The notes: a model not told the origin generated them from the sequence alone. Shown: positions 34,711 to 43,453, counted from the stretch's first letter. The stretch is DNA of 64,000 nucleotides from Alkalihalobacterium sp048323755 (GCF_048323755.1 NZ_JBLWFS010000006.1:1-64000), one strand, 5' to 3'. Numbers and translations are program-made.

Positions 34711-34816
34711 CACTTAAGGGATTTTCTAGGCGATTCCTTCAACGTATACTGCTGGTTCGTGTGCACTTATGGGAATTTTTAGGTGACCCCTTCAACTAAT
34801 ACCGCTGGTTCGTGTG
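34711..34816 (+). repeat. Tandem 53-bp repeat, two units
   Basis: 34711-34763 and 34764-34816 are equal in length. Both begin CACTTA and end GCTGGTTCGTGTG, and share TTCTAGG/TTTTAGG and CCTTCAAC segments. They differ at several internal positions. They lie between the DUF1287 gene and the CPBP gene terminator. Confidence 0.75.
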
Positions 34817-34845
34817 CTCAAGAGAAAAACCAATAATATTACTGC

Positions 34846-34884
34846 AAAAAAAGAAGCTGCGATGTCATAACCACAACTTCTTTA
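34846..34884 (-). terminator. Terminator after the CPBP gene
   Basis: Arms AAAGAAGCTG and CAACTTCTTT pair imperfectly around a loop, and the minus strand continues with seven T. It lies 22 bases past the gene's stop. Confidence 0.65.
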
Positions 34885-34905
34885 AGGTATCCAGATGTTT
34901 TGTTT

Positions 34906-35733
34906 TTAATAGAAAATCGGTATAAAGAGCAACTGCATAGAGATATGTGCAGTCATGTGACTGAATATTGCATACTCAATTCCTTTGCGCCAATATAAAT
35001 AACCAAACACAACCCCGAACAGTCCATTTAAAAGCAAGGATCGAATGATTAATATGGAACTTAACTCTCCGAAAACAACCTGTGTTGTCGGGAAATGTCC
35101 GACTGCAAAAACAATCGCTGCTAGTACGATAGCAATCCAGTAAAAAGCATGAGGAATCGTTGTTTTTGCCCTCGCAAAAAGTTTGTATAAAACCCAAACG
35201 ATGAAGGACATCAGAAATAGTCTAATGAGAACTTCTTCTATTACACCACCATAAAAAACTCCAGCTAGTAGACCATTTAAAGAAAAAGCAGGTGGATTTT
35301 CGGCAATGAGTGGAATTTGGTGTTGAAAATAAAAATAGTCTGCAGCAACAATTGTAAAACCACCAAGAACCCCTAACAAAACCGCGTACGCCAGCCACTT
35401 CCCTGAAACGGTCATTTTTTGATTTTTATTCACGAGGCCATCAAGAATCGGAAGCTTTAAGTTTACTTTTCTAGCCAGAATAATTCCCAAAATACTTGCT
35501 ACAAACGTGGCAACCCCTAGCTGAATCGACGCTATTCCAATGAGTGCGGCCATTGGTAGCGGCAGATCTTTCGGATCAAACACTTCCGGTGATAAGTATG
35601 TACTCATCGTTTCCATTTGGTATGGAACAATGAAAACTCCGGCTAACACTCCAAACACTGCTAAAATGAGGGCGATATATAAATTTGCTTTCACTTTGTT
35701 CACTGCCTTTCTATCAGTAAATGAAGAGTCCAT
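34906..35733 (-). CDS. CPBP-family intramembrane protease (CAAX/Abi type)
   Basis: The 275-residue polytopic protein has the three CPBP motifs: EEVLIR (Glu166, Glu167, Arg171), a His in FAVGHFP and the final HMTAH. The family includes prenyl-protein proteases and bacteriocin-immunity or signalling proteases; the target is unknown. About seven membrane helices are visible. Its start overlaps by 34 bases an interrupted small membrane protein frame. The ribosome binding site (AGTGGG) is weak, as expected for a coupled downstream gene. Confidence 0.85.
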   Translation of the reverse strand: MDSSFTDRKAVNKVKANLYIALILAVFGVLAGVFIVPYQMETMSTYLSPEVFDPKDLPLPMAALIGIASIQLGVATFVASILGIILARKVNLKLPILDGLVNKNQKMTVSGKWLAYAVLLGVLGGFTIVAADYFYFQHQIPLIAENPPAFSLNGLLAGVFYGGVIEEVLIRLFLMSFIVWVLYKLFARAKTTIPHAFYWIAIVLAAIVFAVGHFPTTQVVFGELSSILIIRSLLLNGLFGVVFGYLYWRKGIEYAIFSHMTAHISMQLLFIPIFY

Positions 35734-35999
35734 TTAACCCACTTGTTATTTAAAGCGTCATACCATTCTTGAGTAACAGTTGAGTCTGTTGAATTGATAT
35801 AAATGTAGCGGTCTGTTCCTAAGTGACCTGTTACTTTAATTTTACCTTCTTCTATTTCTAAATGATTTGCAGATTATGTTAAATAAGTGACAAAATAGAT
35901 AACGATAAAAACAAAAATGGTTAGTATAATTGAAATCCATTTGAATATACGCTTAAGACCTTCCCTTTCAATTAATGTATCCGAACCTTCTTTTGTCAT
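35700..35999 (-). pseudogene. Small single-helix membrane protein with in-frame stop
   Basis: An AGGAG site precedes an ATG at 35999 that reads MTKEGSDTLIEREGLKRIFK followed by a membrane helix (WISIILTIFVFIVIYFVTYL). A TAA at codon 42 (35874-35876) interrupts it, but the frame continues convincingly as NHLEIEEGKIKVTGHLG, RYIYINSTDSTVTQEWYDAL and ends at 35700, 99 sense-or-stop codons in all. Either a nonsense mutation split a 99-codon gene, or only the 41-residue N-terminal peptide is made. The frame overlaps the CPBP start. Confidence 0.55.
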
Positions 36000-36068
36000 C
36001 CCATGAACTCCTCGGGGCTGATCTACATTTTAATTATATCTATTTTTTGGAAATAAGATGATTTTTTA

Positions 36069-36096
36069 CCTACTACCTACTGCCTACTGCCTACTG
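36069..36096 (+). repeat. Short 7-bp tandem repeat (four units)
   Basis: CCTACTA followed by three CCTACTG units. It lies in the gap upstream of modA. The remainder of 36000-36213 shows no gene. Confidence 0.8.
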
Positions 36097-36213
36097 CACT
36101 TATTAAATTCTAATTTTACACTAATGACCCTCGAATATAATAACCTGGAGAAAATGATCTTTTTTCCGGTTGAATTAAAAGCCTACTCTCTAGTAAGACT
36201 GTGATATATTTCA

Positions 36214-36241
36214 TTGCGAAACGAGAGACTAATGATATACT
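36214..36241 (+). promoter_or_regulatory. Candidate sigma-A promoter of modABC
   Basis: TTGCGA (36214-36219) and TATACT (36236-36241) with a 16-base spacer, ending 49 bases before the modA start. No molybdenum-cofactor riboswitch-like sequence was recognised. Confidence 0.5.
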
Positions 36242-36290
36242 CTTATTTAGTTAGAATTACAGTTTTTATAGATAGAAAGGATCGACAAAA

Positions 36291-37073
36291 ATGAAAGTAA
36301 AGATTTTTACTATATTACCCATCATAATTTTTATTTCAATTATAAATTCAGCTTGTGGTACGAGTGACAAAAACGGTGATGAAAAGAGCATTGAACTTAA
36401 AGTTGCGGCAGCGTCCGACTTAACCCTCGCTTTTACAGAGGTAGGTCAACTATTTGAAGAAGAAACAGGGGGCACAGTCACATTTTCTTTTGGCTCTACA
36501 GGTCAACTTGCTGACCAAATTGAAAACGGTGCTCCTTTTGATATATTTGCTGCAGCTAATATTCATTTTGTTGACCAATTGAATGAGAAAGAATTAATTA
36601 TTCCGGATACACAAACGACCTATGCTTTCGGACGAATTGGGATCGCTACTCTTCCTGATCAAACGATTTCTATTGAAACACTGGATGATCTTTTAAAAGA
36701 AGAAGTTCGTAAAGTGGCCATTGCTAACCCTGATCATGCCCCCTACGGACTAGCTGCAAAACAAGCTTTAGAAGAGGCTGATCTTTGGGAAGGGTTACAA
36801 GGAAAACTCGTCTATGGCCGTAATATATCAGACACGTTAGCTTATATTGAGACAGGCAATGTGGAAGCAGGAATAATTGCCTTATCTTTATATAAGGACG
36901 ATGAAGTTGACTTTCACATCATCAATGATGACATGCATGCACCCTTAGAACAATCGATCGCTGTTATCAATCGGACAACAGAAGAAGAGCTAGCACGAGA
37001 GTTTATTCAATTTATTATGGGGCCTATCGGGAAACCGATTATGGAACGCTACGGTTTTGTTGTGCCTGAGTGA
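36291..37073 (+). CDS. modA: Molybdate-binding lipoprotein of ABC transporter
   Basis: The 260-residue protein has a lipoprotein signal with lipobox Cys22 (IINSAC) and the ModA fold: VAAASDLTLAF, FSFGSTGQLADQIENGAPFD, and PDHAPYGLAAKQALE. It captures molybdate (or tungstate) outside the membrane and delivers it to ModB/ModC. AAAGGAT precedes the ATG. The modB gene begins 13 bases after its stop, so the three mod genes form one operon. No molybdenum cofactor biosynthesis genes are in the window. Confidence 0.94.
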   Translation: MKVKIFTILPIIIFISIINSACGTSDKNGDEKSIELKVAAASDLTLAFTEVGQLFEEETGGTVTFSFGSTGQLADQIENGAPFDIFAAANIHFVDQLNEKELIIPDTQTTYAFGRIGIATLPDQTISIETLDDLLKEEVRKVAIANPDHAPYGLAAKQALEEADLWEGLQGKLVYGRNISDTLAYIETGNVEAGIIALSLYKDDEVDFHIINDDMHAPLEQSIAVINRTTEEELAREFIQFIMGPIGKPIMERYGFVVPE

Positions 37074-37086
37074 GGAGAAGTAAGTT

Positions 37087-37758
37087 ATGGCAGAAGTTAA
37101 TTTATTTCCACTATTTCTTTCATTAAGAGTTGCTGCAACGGCGACTCTTTTAGCGCTTCTCATCGGCTTGCCAATTGCGTATTACCTAGCTAAATCAAAA
37201 GGGAAAATAGCTGATCTCGTTGATACGGTTATTACGCTACCAGTCGTTTTACCGCCTACCGTTCTCGGATACTATTTACTCGTTTTGCTCGGCAGACAAA
37301 GTCCAATCGGGCAGTTTGTGGAGCAACAGTTTAATATGACAATTGTATTTACACCAACAGGCGCCGTCATTGCAGCACTCGTCGTCTCGATTCCTTTTTT
37401 AATTAAATCCGCAAAAGCATCGTTTGCTAGTGTCGATCAAAATGTTGTGAATGCCGCTAAAATATTAGGCCGATCAGATCTCAATATCTTTTTTACGGTA
37501 ATATTACCCCTTGCTTGGCGAGGCATTGCATCTGGTCTAACACTTTCATTCGCTCGAGCATTAGGCGATTTTGGTGCAACGTTAATGGTGGCAGGCAGTA
37601 TACCTAACGAAACAATGACGATGCCGATTGCCATTTATGACGCGCTTCTCGCTGGTAATCGTGACTTAGCCAATGTACTCGTTTTGATCATGACTGCAAC
37701 ATCGATCACGGTACTATATGTTATTAATCGCTTAGAAAGAAAAGTTGTAAAGGGGTGA
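37087..37758 (+). CDS. modB: Molybdate ABC transporter permease
   Basis: The 223-residue inner-membrane permease has about five helices and the EAA-like cytoplasmic loop (AAKILGRSDLNIFFTVILPL followed by AWRGIASG) that docks onto ModC. TLPVVLPPTVLGYYLL is characteristic of ModB. It lies 13 bases after modA and 7 bases before modC. Confidence 0.95.
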   Translation: MAEVNLFPLFLSLRVAATATLLALLIGLPIAYYLAKSKGKIADLVDTVITLPVVLPPTVLGYYLLVLLGRQSPIGQFVEQQFNMTIVFTPTGAVIAALVVSIPFLIKSAKASFASVDQNVVNAAKILGRSDLNIFFTVILPLAWRGIASGLTLSFARALGDFGATLMVAGSIPNETMTMPIAIYDALLAGNRDLANVLVLIMTATSITVLYVINRLERKVVKG

Positions 37759-37765
37759 GGAAGAA

Positions 37766-38821
37766 GTGTTAGATGTAACCATTCAGAAACAATTGGATAC
37801 CTTTAGCCTTGATGTTTCGTTTCAAGCTAAAAAAGGGATTACCGCCATTTTAGGTCCATCTGGGTGCGGAAAAAGTTTAACATTACAATGTCTTGCAGGA
37901 CTCCACACCCCTAACAACGGCAAAATTGTTTTACACGACCGAACGCTCTTTGATGCTAAGACAAAAACAATGATTAAAACGAGACATCGGAACATCGGTT
38001 ATGTTTTTCAAAATTACGCACTTTTCCCCCACTTGACGGTTCAAGAAAATATTGCGTTTGGATTAAAAAAATCATATCACAAACGGGAAATGAAAGAAAA
38101 AGTGGCTGCAATGATTGCAAAAATTCATCTGCAGGGATATGAGCAGCATTACCCGAGACAACTTTCCGGCGGACAACAACAACGTGTTGCTCTCGGAAGA
38201 ACATTAATTACAAACCCTGATCTACTCCTGCTTGACGAACCTTTTTCCGCACTCGACCATCATGTAAAGCACATGCTCGAGCAAGAATTATTAACGATCA
38301 TCCAGGAAAACTTCTCAGGGGTGGTGTTGCTCGTTACCCACAACATGGAAGAAGCGTATCGGCTGGCTGATCGAATTCTTCTTTTAAAACAGGGAAAAGT
38401 CATCCAGTTTGGTGAGAAACAAGAGTTGTTTCAACGACCAAAATCGGTGGATGCCGCTCAAATCATCGGCTGTAAAAATGTAATTCCGGTTAGCTCAGTC
38501 GATAACAGGAATGAGGAAATCGAAGTAAGTATCGGTGGTCTGCGGTTGCATGTAAGCAACAACGAGCCTATTCAACCGCCGCCGACACATGTTGGTATCC
38601 ATGCTGAAAACATTGAATTTGTTAATGAGGCTACGCTGGGTCGTAATTCGTTTGATTTTGAAATTGGTGAGATCATCGGTGGCATCAATCAAACGCTCGT
38701 TTCCCTCAGATTAAGTACCCTGGATCTAAAAGCGATCGTCCCGAACAACCAATTACAAGCAGCCCTTACAAGCAAAAAAGTAACCTTACCACCTGAACAT
38801 TTATTCTTACTCACTACATAA
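37766..38821 (+). CDS. modC: Molybdate ABC transporter ATPase
   Basis: The 351-residue ATPase has Walker A GPSGCGKS, the signature LSGGQQQRVALGR and Walker B LLLLDEPFSALD. A C-terminal molybdate-binding (Mop/TOBE) region follows from about residue 285, so this is the long ModC type. Translation starts at a GTG with an AGGGGTGAGG site overlapping the end of modB. Its stop codon overlaps a perfect palindrome that probably acts as terminator. Confidence 0.93.
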   Translation: MLDVTIQKQLDTFSLDVSFQAKKGITAILGPSGCGKSLTLQCLAGLHTPNNGKIVLHDRTLFDAKTKTMIKTRHRNIGYVFQNYALFPHLTVQENIAFGLKKSYHKREMKEKVAAMIAKIHLQGYEQHYPRQLSGGQQQRVALGRTLITNPDLLLLDEPFSALDHHVKHMLEQELLTIIQENFSGVVLLVTHNMEEAYRLADRILLLKQGKVIQFGEKQELFQRPKSVDAAQIIGCKNVIPVSSVDNRNEEIEVSIGGLRLHVSNNEPIQPPPTHVGIHAENIEFVNEATLGRNSFDFEIGEIIGGINQTLVSLRLSTLDLKAIVPNNQLQAALTSKKVTLPPEHLFLLTT

Positions 38822-38865
38822 TGGTACCTGGCACCTTTAGTCAACTAAAGGTGCCAGGTACCATT
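38820..38865. terminator. Perfect 21-bp palindromic hairpin at modC/glpD convergence
   Basis: Arms 38820-38840 and 38845-38865 are fully complementary around TCAA, built on a GGTACCTGGCACC core. A T-rich run follows on the plus strand. It lies between convergent modC and glpD and is one of four related palindromes in the window. Confidence 0.8.
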
Positions 38866-38950
38866 ATTTTTCTATACATCATTTTCTTTTATTCTTTACA
38901 CCCTTTTCTTTTCAACCTTCTTTCAATGCATCCACTATTTCATTTTTCTT

Positions 38951-40630
38951 CTATATTGCTTTTTGAACTGCTTCTTTACTCCCGTCCACTGGGTTTTCTG
39001 CGTAATAGATTTCAGACTCTAGGTAGGATACGTATTTTACGACTTGCTCGTCGGTCCATTTTAATTCTTTTTTCATGTAAGCAACAACTTCATTTTTCCA
39101 TTGTTTAACCCAGTTCATATTGAAGAATAAAGCACCGGTTCTTCGGTTGAAAAAGTCGATCGGCGTTGAGACCATTTCTTCTTCCATGCCGTATTTAAGT
39201 TGAGCAAAGACCGTTATCGGTAATCGATGAAGGTCGGCATCTTTTTTATGATTTCTCATAATCTCGTAAATTTTTGTTACATTCGATCCATACAAGTGGA
39301 CAAGTCGACTTGCATCCTCCTTAGATAAACCGAGTTTCTCGCCTTCTGCAACCATTTTTCTGACGTAAGGCTCAAACTGATCAGCTCCGCCAACATCACC
39401 ACCGGAAAGCTTTATACGAGCGGTCGTACACGGTTGCGTATTTCCTAAGTCTTTCCCAACGATATCAACAATTCGTTCAGCCATCTTACGGTAACCTGTC
39501 AACTTCCCGCCAGCGATTGAAATGAGCCCTGTTTCAGAGAAGAAAATTTCATCTTTACGAGAAATTTCAGAAGCGCTTTTTCCTTCCTCATGAATTAATG
39601 GTCGTAATCCCGTCCAGCTTGACTCAATATCGTCTACTGTTAAATTGACAGTTGGGAACATATAATTACACGCCGCAATGATATAGTCTCGATCTTCTTC
39701 CGTCATACGCGGATGAGCAATCTCCTCATTATAAAAAGTATCCGTTGTTCCGATATACGTTTTGCCATCTCGCGGGATCGCAAATACCATTCGTTTATCG
39801 TTTGCTGTATCAAAATAGACGGCTTGCTTTAACGGAAAACGACTTCCATCAATGACAAGATGAACTCCCTTTGTTAAATGCAGATACTTGCCTTTTTTTG
39901 AGTTATCTTTTTCCCGTAGCGTATCTACCCATGGACCAGCTGCGTTCACAATCTTTTTCGCATAAATACTATATAGTTTACTAGATAAGACATCACGAAC
40001 TTTAACTCCGATCACTTTTCCATTTTCATAGATAAACTCTTCTGCTTTTGCATAGTTAACAGCCTTTGTGCCACGGTGTACAGCTTCTTTTAACACTTCG
40101 AGCGTAAGACGTGCATCGTCCGTACGATATTCTACGTAAATCCCACCACCTTTGAGTTTATCGGTGCGTATTAAAGGCTCTTTTTGTAACGTCTTACTTT
40201 TAGATAACATTTTGCGCCGTTCATCTTTTTTAACTCCTGCTAAATAATCGTAGACTTTAAGACCAATTGATGTTGCTGTTTTCCCAAAGGTTCCTCCTTG
40301 GATCATCGGTAGTAGCATCCATTCAGGTGTAGTCACGTGAGGTGCATTCTCATAGACAATCGCACGTTCTTTTCCGACCTCTGCCACTAACTTAACTTCA
40401 AATTGCTTTAAATAACGTAACCCTCCATGAACGAGTTTCGTAGATCGACTTGAAGTACCTGCCGCGAAATCTTGCATTTCAATTAAACCCGTATTGATGC
40501 CTCGTACTTGTGCGTCAAGGGCAATACCTGTTCCTGTGATGCCGCCACCGATCACTAATAAATCCAATGTATGTTTTGACATTTCCTCTAAATAGGCTAA
40601 TCGTTGTTTACTTGAAAAAGAACTTCCCAT
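38951..40630 (-). CDS. glpD: Aerobic glycerol-3-phosphate dehydrogenase
   Basis: The 559-residue membrane-associated flavoenzyme oxidises glycerol 3-phosphate to dihydroxyacetone phosphate and passes electrons to menaquinone. FAD-binding LLVIGGGITGTGIALDAQVR is near the N-terminus, followed by GTSSRSTKLVHGGLRYL, both typical. AAGGGGAG precedes the ATG. Upstream lies a promoter and a leader terminator like that of glpF, indicating GlpP antitermination. It is transcribed separately from glpFK. Confidence 0.97.
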   Translation of the reverse strand: MGSSFSSKQRLAYLEEMSKHTLDLLVIGGGITGTGIALDAQVRGINTGLIEMQDFAAGTSSRSTKLVHGGLRYLKQFEVKLVAEVGKERAIVYENAPHVTTPEWMLLPMIQGGTFGKTATSIGLKVYDYLAGVKKDERRKMLSKSKTLQKEPLIRTDKLKGGGIYVEYRTDDARLTLEVLKEAVHRGTKAVNYAKAEEFIYENGKVIGVKVRDVLSSKLYSIYAKKIVNAAGPWVDTLREKDNSKKGKYLHLTKGVHLVIDGSRFPLKQAVYFDTANDKRMVFAIPRDGKTYIGTTDTFYNEEIAHPRMTEEDRDYIIAACNYMFPTVNLTVDDIESSWTGLRPLIHEEGKSASEISRKDEIFFSETGLISIAGGKLTGYRKMAERIVDIVGKDLGNTQPCTTARIKLSGGDVGGADQFEPYVRKMVAEGEKLGLSKEDASRLVHLYGSNVTKIYEIMRNHKKDADLHRLPITVFAQLKYGMEEEMVSTPIDFFNRRTGALFFNMNWVKQWKNEVVAYMKKELKWTDEQVVKYVSYLESEIYYAENPVDGSKEAVQKAI

Positions 40631-40667
40631 GGTTGATCTCCCCTTTTATTTATCTTATGAGGGCATA

Positions 40668-40732
40668 CAAAAAGAGACCACAACCTCTCAACTTTTACGC
40701 AAACACATAAAAATTGAGTGTTGTGGCCTCTC
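40668..40732 (-). promoter_or_regulatory. glpD leader terminator, GlpP antitermination target
   Basis: Arms 40673-40691 and 40714-40731 form a long near-perfect stem (AGAGGCCACAAC with GTTGTGGTCTCT), followed by TTTTTG on the minus strand, between the promoter and glpD. In B. subtilis GlpP with glycerol 3-phosphate prevents termination at such a leader. Confidence 0.8.
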
Positions 40733-40764
40733 CTATTCTCCGACCTCACTATTAACTTATCATT

Positions 40765-40794
40765 ATTATAATACTAATCTCAATGTTTTGTAAA
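40765..40794 (-). promoter_or_regulatory. Candidate sigma-A promoter of glpD
   Basis: On the minus strand TTTACA (40794-40789) and a perfect TATAAT (40770-40765) are separated by 18 bases. The leader terminator begins about 33 bases downstream. Confidence 0.65.
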
Positions 40795-40801
40795 CCTGTT
40801 T

Positions 40802-42295
40802 TTACTTAAATGCCATTGTTGCATGAACGGCTTTTTTCCAACCTGTATATAATTTTTCTCGATTCTCGTTATTCATTTTCACATTAAAAGTACGATCGAT
40901 ACTCCATTGCTTAGCAATCTCTTCACGATTGCTCCAGAAACCTACGGCCAATCCCGCTAAGTAAGCAGCTCCTAAAGCTGTTGTTTCTTGAACGAATGGA
41001 CGCTCTACGGGTACACCTAACATATCACTTTGAAATTGCATTAAAAATTCATTTGCCACAGCTCCACCGTCTACACGTAATGTTTTTAGTGATATACCCG
41101 CATCCGCTTCCATTGCTGTTACTACATCTTTTGTTTGGTACGCAAGTGCCTCCAGTGTTGCGCGAATAAAGTGTTCTTTTTCTGTACCACGTGTAATTCC
41201 AAAAACCGCTCCACGAACATCGCTGTCCCAATATGGTGTTCCGAGACCGACAAATGCTGGTACCACATAAACGCCTTCTGTGGACTCTACTTTCGTTGCA
41301 TAGCTTTCTGAATCACCCGCCGACTTAATCATCCGCAGTCCATCACGTAACCATTGAATGGCTGAACCGGCAACAAAAATACTGCCTTCCAATGCATATT
41401 CTACTTTTCCATCGATACCCCAGGCAAGAGTCGTAAGTAATCCGTGTTCTGACTTTACCGCTTTTTCACCTGTATTCATAAGCATGAAACAACCTGTACC
41501 ATACGTATTTTTCGCCATTCCTTCTTCATAACAAGCTTGTCCGAACAATGCTGCTTGTTGGTCACCAGCTGCTCCTGCAATTGGTACTTGCTCTCCGAAG
41601 AAATGATAGTCAACCGTCATACCGTATACTTCAGACGATGGTCTAACTTCAGGTAACATACACTTTGGTACCGTTAACATTTCAAGTAGTTCATCGTCCC
41701 ATTTTAATTCATGAATGTTATACATTAGCGTTCGCGATGCATTCGAGTAATCTGTTACATGGGCAATTCCACCAGAGAGCTTCCAAATGAGCCACGTGTC
41801 AATTGTTCCAAATAAAAGCTCCCCATTTTCAGCTTTCTCACGTGCACCCTCGACGTGGTCTAAGATCCATTTCACTTTGGTCCCTGAGAAATAAGCATCA
41901 ATTAATAAGCCCGTTTTGTCTCGCACCACTTGAGAGTGACCTTGTTCTTTTAATTTGTCACAGATATCAGCCGTTTGACGTGATTGCCAGACGATTGCAT
42001 TGTACACAGGAAGGCCCGTATTTTTATCCCAAACGACCGTTGTTTCGCGTTGATTCGTAATCCCGATCCCAGCAATCTCCTTTGCTTTAATATTTGTTTT
42101 TAATAATACTCCAGAAATGACCGATAAGACTGACGCCCATATTTCATTTGCATTGTGTTCTACCCAGCCTGGATTAGGGAAGATTTGTGTAAATTCTCTT
42201 TGCTCGACACCAACAATTTCTCCTTGTTGATTAAAAATAATTGCACGTGTACTTGTTGTACCTTGATCTAATGATAGAATATATTTCTTTTCCAT
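40802..42295 (-). CDS. glpK: Glycerol kinase
   Basis: The 497-residue enzyme phosphorylates glycerol with ATP. It carries LSLDQGTTSTRAIIFN at the N-terminus, GIGITNQRETTVVWD, and DGGAVANEFLMQFQSD, all standard for the FGGY family. A His residue in the region GITRGTEKEHFIRATLE corresponds to the site phosphorylated by HPr in Gram-positive GlpK. GGGGGAT precedes the ATG, and it lies 62 bases after glpF in the same operon. Confidence 0.97.
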   Translation of the reverse strand: MEKKYILSLDQGTTSTRAIIFNQQGEIVGVEQREFTQIFPNPGWVEHNANEIWASVLSVISGVLLKTNIKAKEIAGIGITNQRETTVVWDKNTGLPVYNAIVWQSRQTADICDKLKEQGHSQVVRDKTGLLIDAYFSGTKVKWILDHVEGAREKAENGELLFGTIDTWLIWKLSGGIAHVTDYSNASRTLMYNIHELKWDDELLEMLTVPKCMLPEVRPSSEVYGMTVDYHFFGEQVPIAGAAGDQQAALFGQACYEEGMAKNTYGTGCFMLMNTGEKAVKSEHGLLTTLAWGIDGKVEYALEGSIFVAGSAIQWLRDGLRMIKSAGDSESYATKVESTEGVYVVPAFVGLGTPYWDSDVRGAVFGITRGTEKEHFIRATLEALAYQTKDVVTAMEADAGISLKTLRVDGGAVANEFLMQFQSDMLGVPVERPFVQETTALGAAYLAGLAVGFWSNREEIAKQWSIDRTFNVKMNNENREKLYTGWKKAVHATMAFK

Positions 42296-42357
42296 CTCTT
42301 TTATCCCCCAATATTAATTTATATTTTATTGATACTGTATAGTTACTATGATTTGAA

Positions 42358-43188
42358 CTAAGCGATTACTTTTTTATCTAATAGCACCGCTTTTAATTGT
42401 TTTTGTTTTTCTATTTGAATGGTTAGAAGCAGTACAGCAATAAAGGCTGCACTTAAATACCATAGTGCCGAATAGACTATTCCTTCGAACACAGCCGCGT
42501 AAAATAACGCTCCTAGACCTCCGCCGATAATTGGTCCTACTACTGGGATCCATGCATACCCCCAATCGGAAGAACCTTTCCCAGCTATGGGCAAAAGGAA
42601 ATGAGCAATTCTCGGGCCTAAGTCACGAGCCGGGTTAATCGCATAGCCTGTCGTTCCACCTAAAGATAAACCAATGACTACGATAAGAAATCCAACAATC
42701 AATGGATTAAGCCCTTCAGTAAATTCATTGGCACCTATTGCTAATAATCCTAAGACTAACACAAATGACCCCAAAACTTCACTAAAATAGTTAGATGGTG
42801 TATGAGCAATCGCAGGACTTGTTGAGAAAACAGCTAATTTAGCTCCTTGATCTTCTGTTTCTTTCCAATGTGGATAATAGTGAAGCCATACGAGTGTTGC
42901 ACCAATAAAGGCACCTATCATTTGTGCGATAATGTACAGCGGTACTTCATTCCAAGGAAACTCCCCTACTAGAGCCATCCCCACAGTTACTGCCGGATTT
43001 AGATGAGCGCCGCTGATTGATCCTACCGCATAAACAGCTGTAGCAACTCCAAGCCCCCAAGCCATCGATATAACGATCCATCCACCATTTTCGGATTTAG
43101 ACCCTTTTAAGACACATCCAGCAACAACTCCTCCTCCTAGAATAATTAAAATCATCGTACCAATCATTTCACCTACAAACGGTAACAT
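42358..43188 (-). CDS. glpF: Glycerol uptake facilitator
   Basis: The 276-residue aquaglyceroporin has both half-helix motifs: SGAHLNPAVTVG and GYAINPARDLGPR, the Asp after the second NPAR being typical of glycerol facilitators. Six membrane helices are visible. I chose the ATG at 43188, 6 bases after AAAGGGGT, giving MLPFVGEMIGTM; the frame is open to 43341, but that part covers the leader terminator and promoter. First gene of glpFK. Confidence 0.95.
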   Translation of the reverse strand: MLPFVGEMIGTMILIILGGGVVAGCVLKGSKSENGGWIVISMAWGLGVATAVYAVGSISGAHLNPAVTVGMALVGEFPWNEVPLYIIAQMIGAFIGATLVWLHYYPHWKETEDQGAKLAVFSTSPAIAHTPSNYFSEVLGSFVLVLGLLAIGANEFTEGLNPLIVGFLIVVIGLSLGGTTGYAINPARDLGPRIAHFLLPIAGKGSSDWGYAWIPVVGPIIGGGLGALFYAAVFEGIVYSALWYLSAAFIAVLLLTIQIEKQKQLKAVLLDKKVIA

Positions 43189-43216
43189 CTTTTTACCCCT
43201 TTCATTTTTACAGAGA

Positions 43217-43282
43217 CAAAAAAAGGAGATCAGCAAATGAGCTATCATTATAAAAATGACAACTGCAAAAACTGGTCTCCTT
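43217..43282 (-). promoter_or_regulatory. glpFK leader terminator, GlpP antitermination target
   Basis: On the minus strand AGGAGACCAG pairs with CTGATCTCCT (one wobble), with an inner TCAT/ATGA pair, then seven T before the glpF ribosome binding site. It is in the same place as the glpD leader terminator and shares the GGAGA... pattern. Confidence 0.75.
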
Positions 43283-43312
43283 GTCTCCTTCAGAACTATT
43301 AACTTGTAAACT

Positions 43313-43341
43313 ATTAAATCAAAATCTGAAAACGCTGTCAA
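43313..43341 (-). promoter_or_regulatory. Sigma-A promoter of glpFK
   Basis: Consensus TTGACA (43341-43336 on the minus strand) and TTTAAT (43318-43313) with a 17-base spacer. The -35 overlaps the cre site. Confidence 0.75.
43327..43340. promoter_or_regulatory. CcpA catabolite-responsive element (cre)
   Basis: TGAAAACGCTGTCA fits the cre consensus TGWAANCGNTNWCA at every fixed position. It overlaps the glpFK -35, so CcpA binding would block transcription when glucose is available, as known for glpFK in Bacillus. Confidence 0.8.
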
Positions 43342-43368
43342 TCTATTATTTCAAAAATTTTTTTTAAA

Positions 43369-43407
43369 AAAGGTACCTGGCACCCATTTTGGGTGCCAGG
43401 TACCTTT
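43369..43407 (-). terminator. Palindromic terminator after htpG
   Basis: Arms 43369-43385 and 43391-43407 pair over 17 bp around ATTTT, with a GGTACCTGGCACCC core, and the minus strand continues with a T run. It lies 46 bases past the htpG stop. Confidence 0.85.
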
Positions 43408-43453
43408 AACGATTTAATGTTTTAATCCGTTAAAATACATCTAATGCTCTCTT

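Noticed and set aside
36097..36290. Molybdenum-cofactor riboswitch before modA
   Set aside because: No sequence resembling the class was seen; modABC probably has an ordinary promoter.
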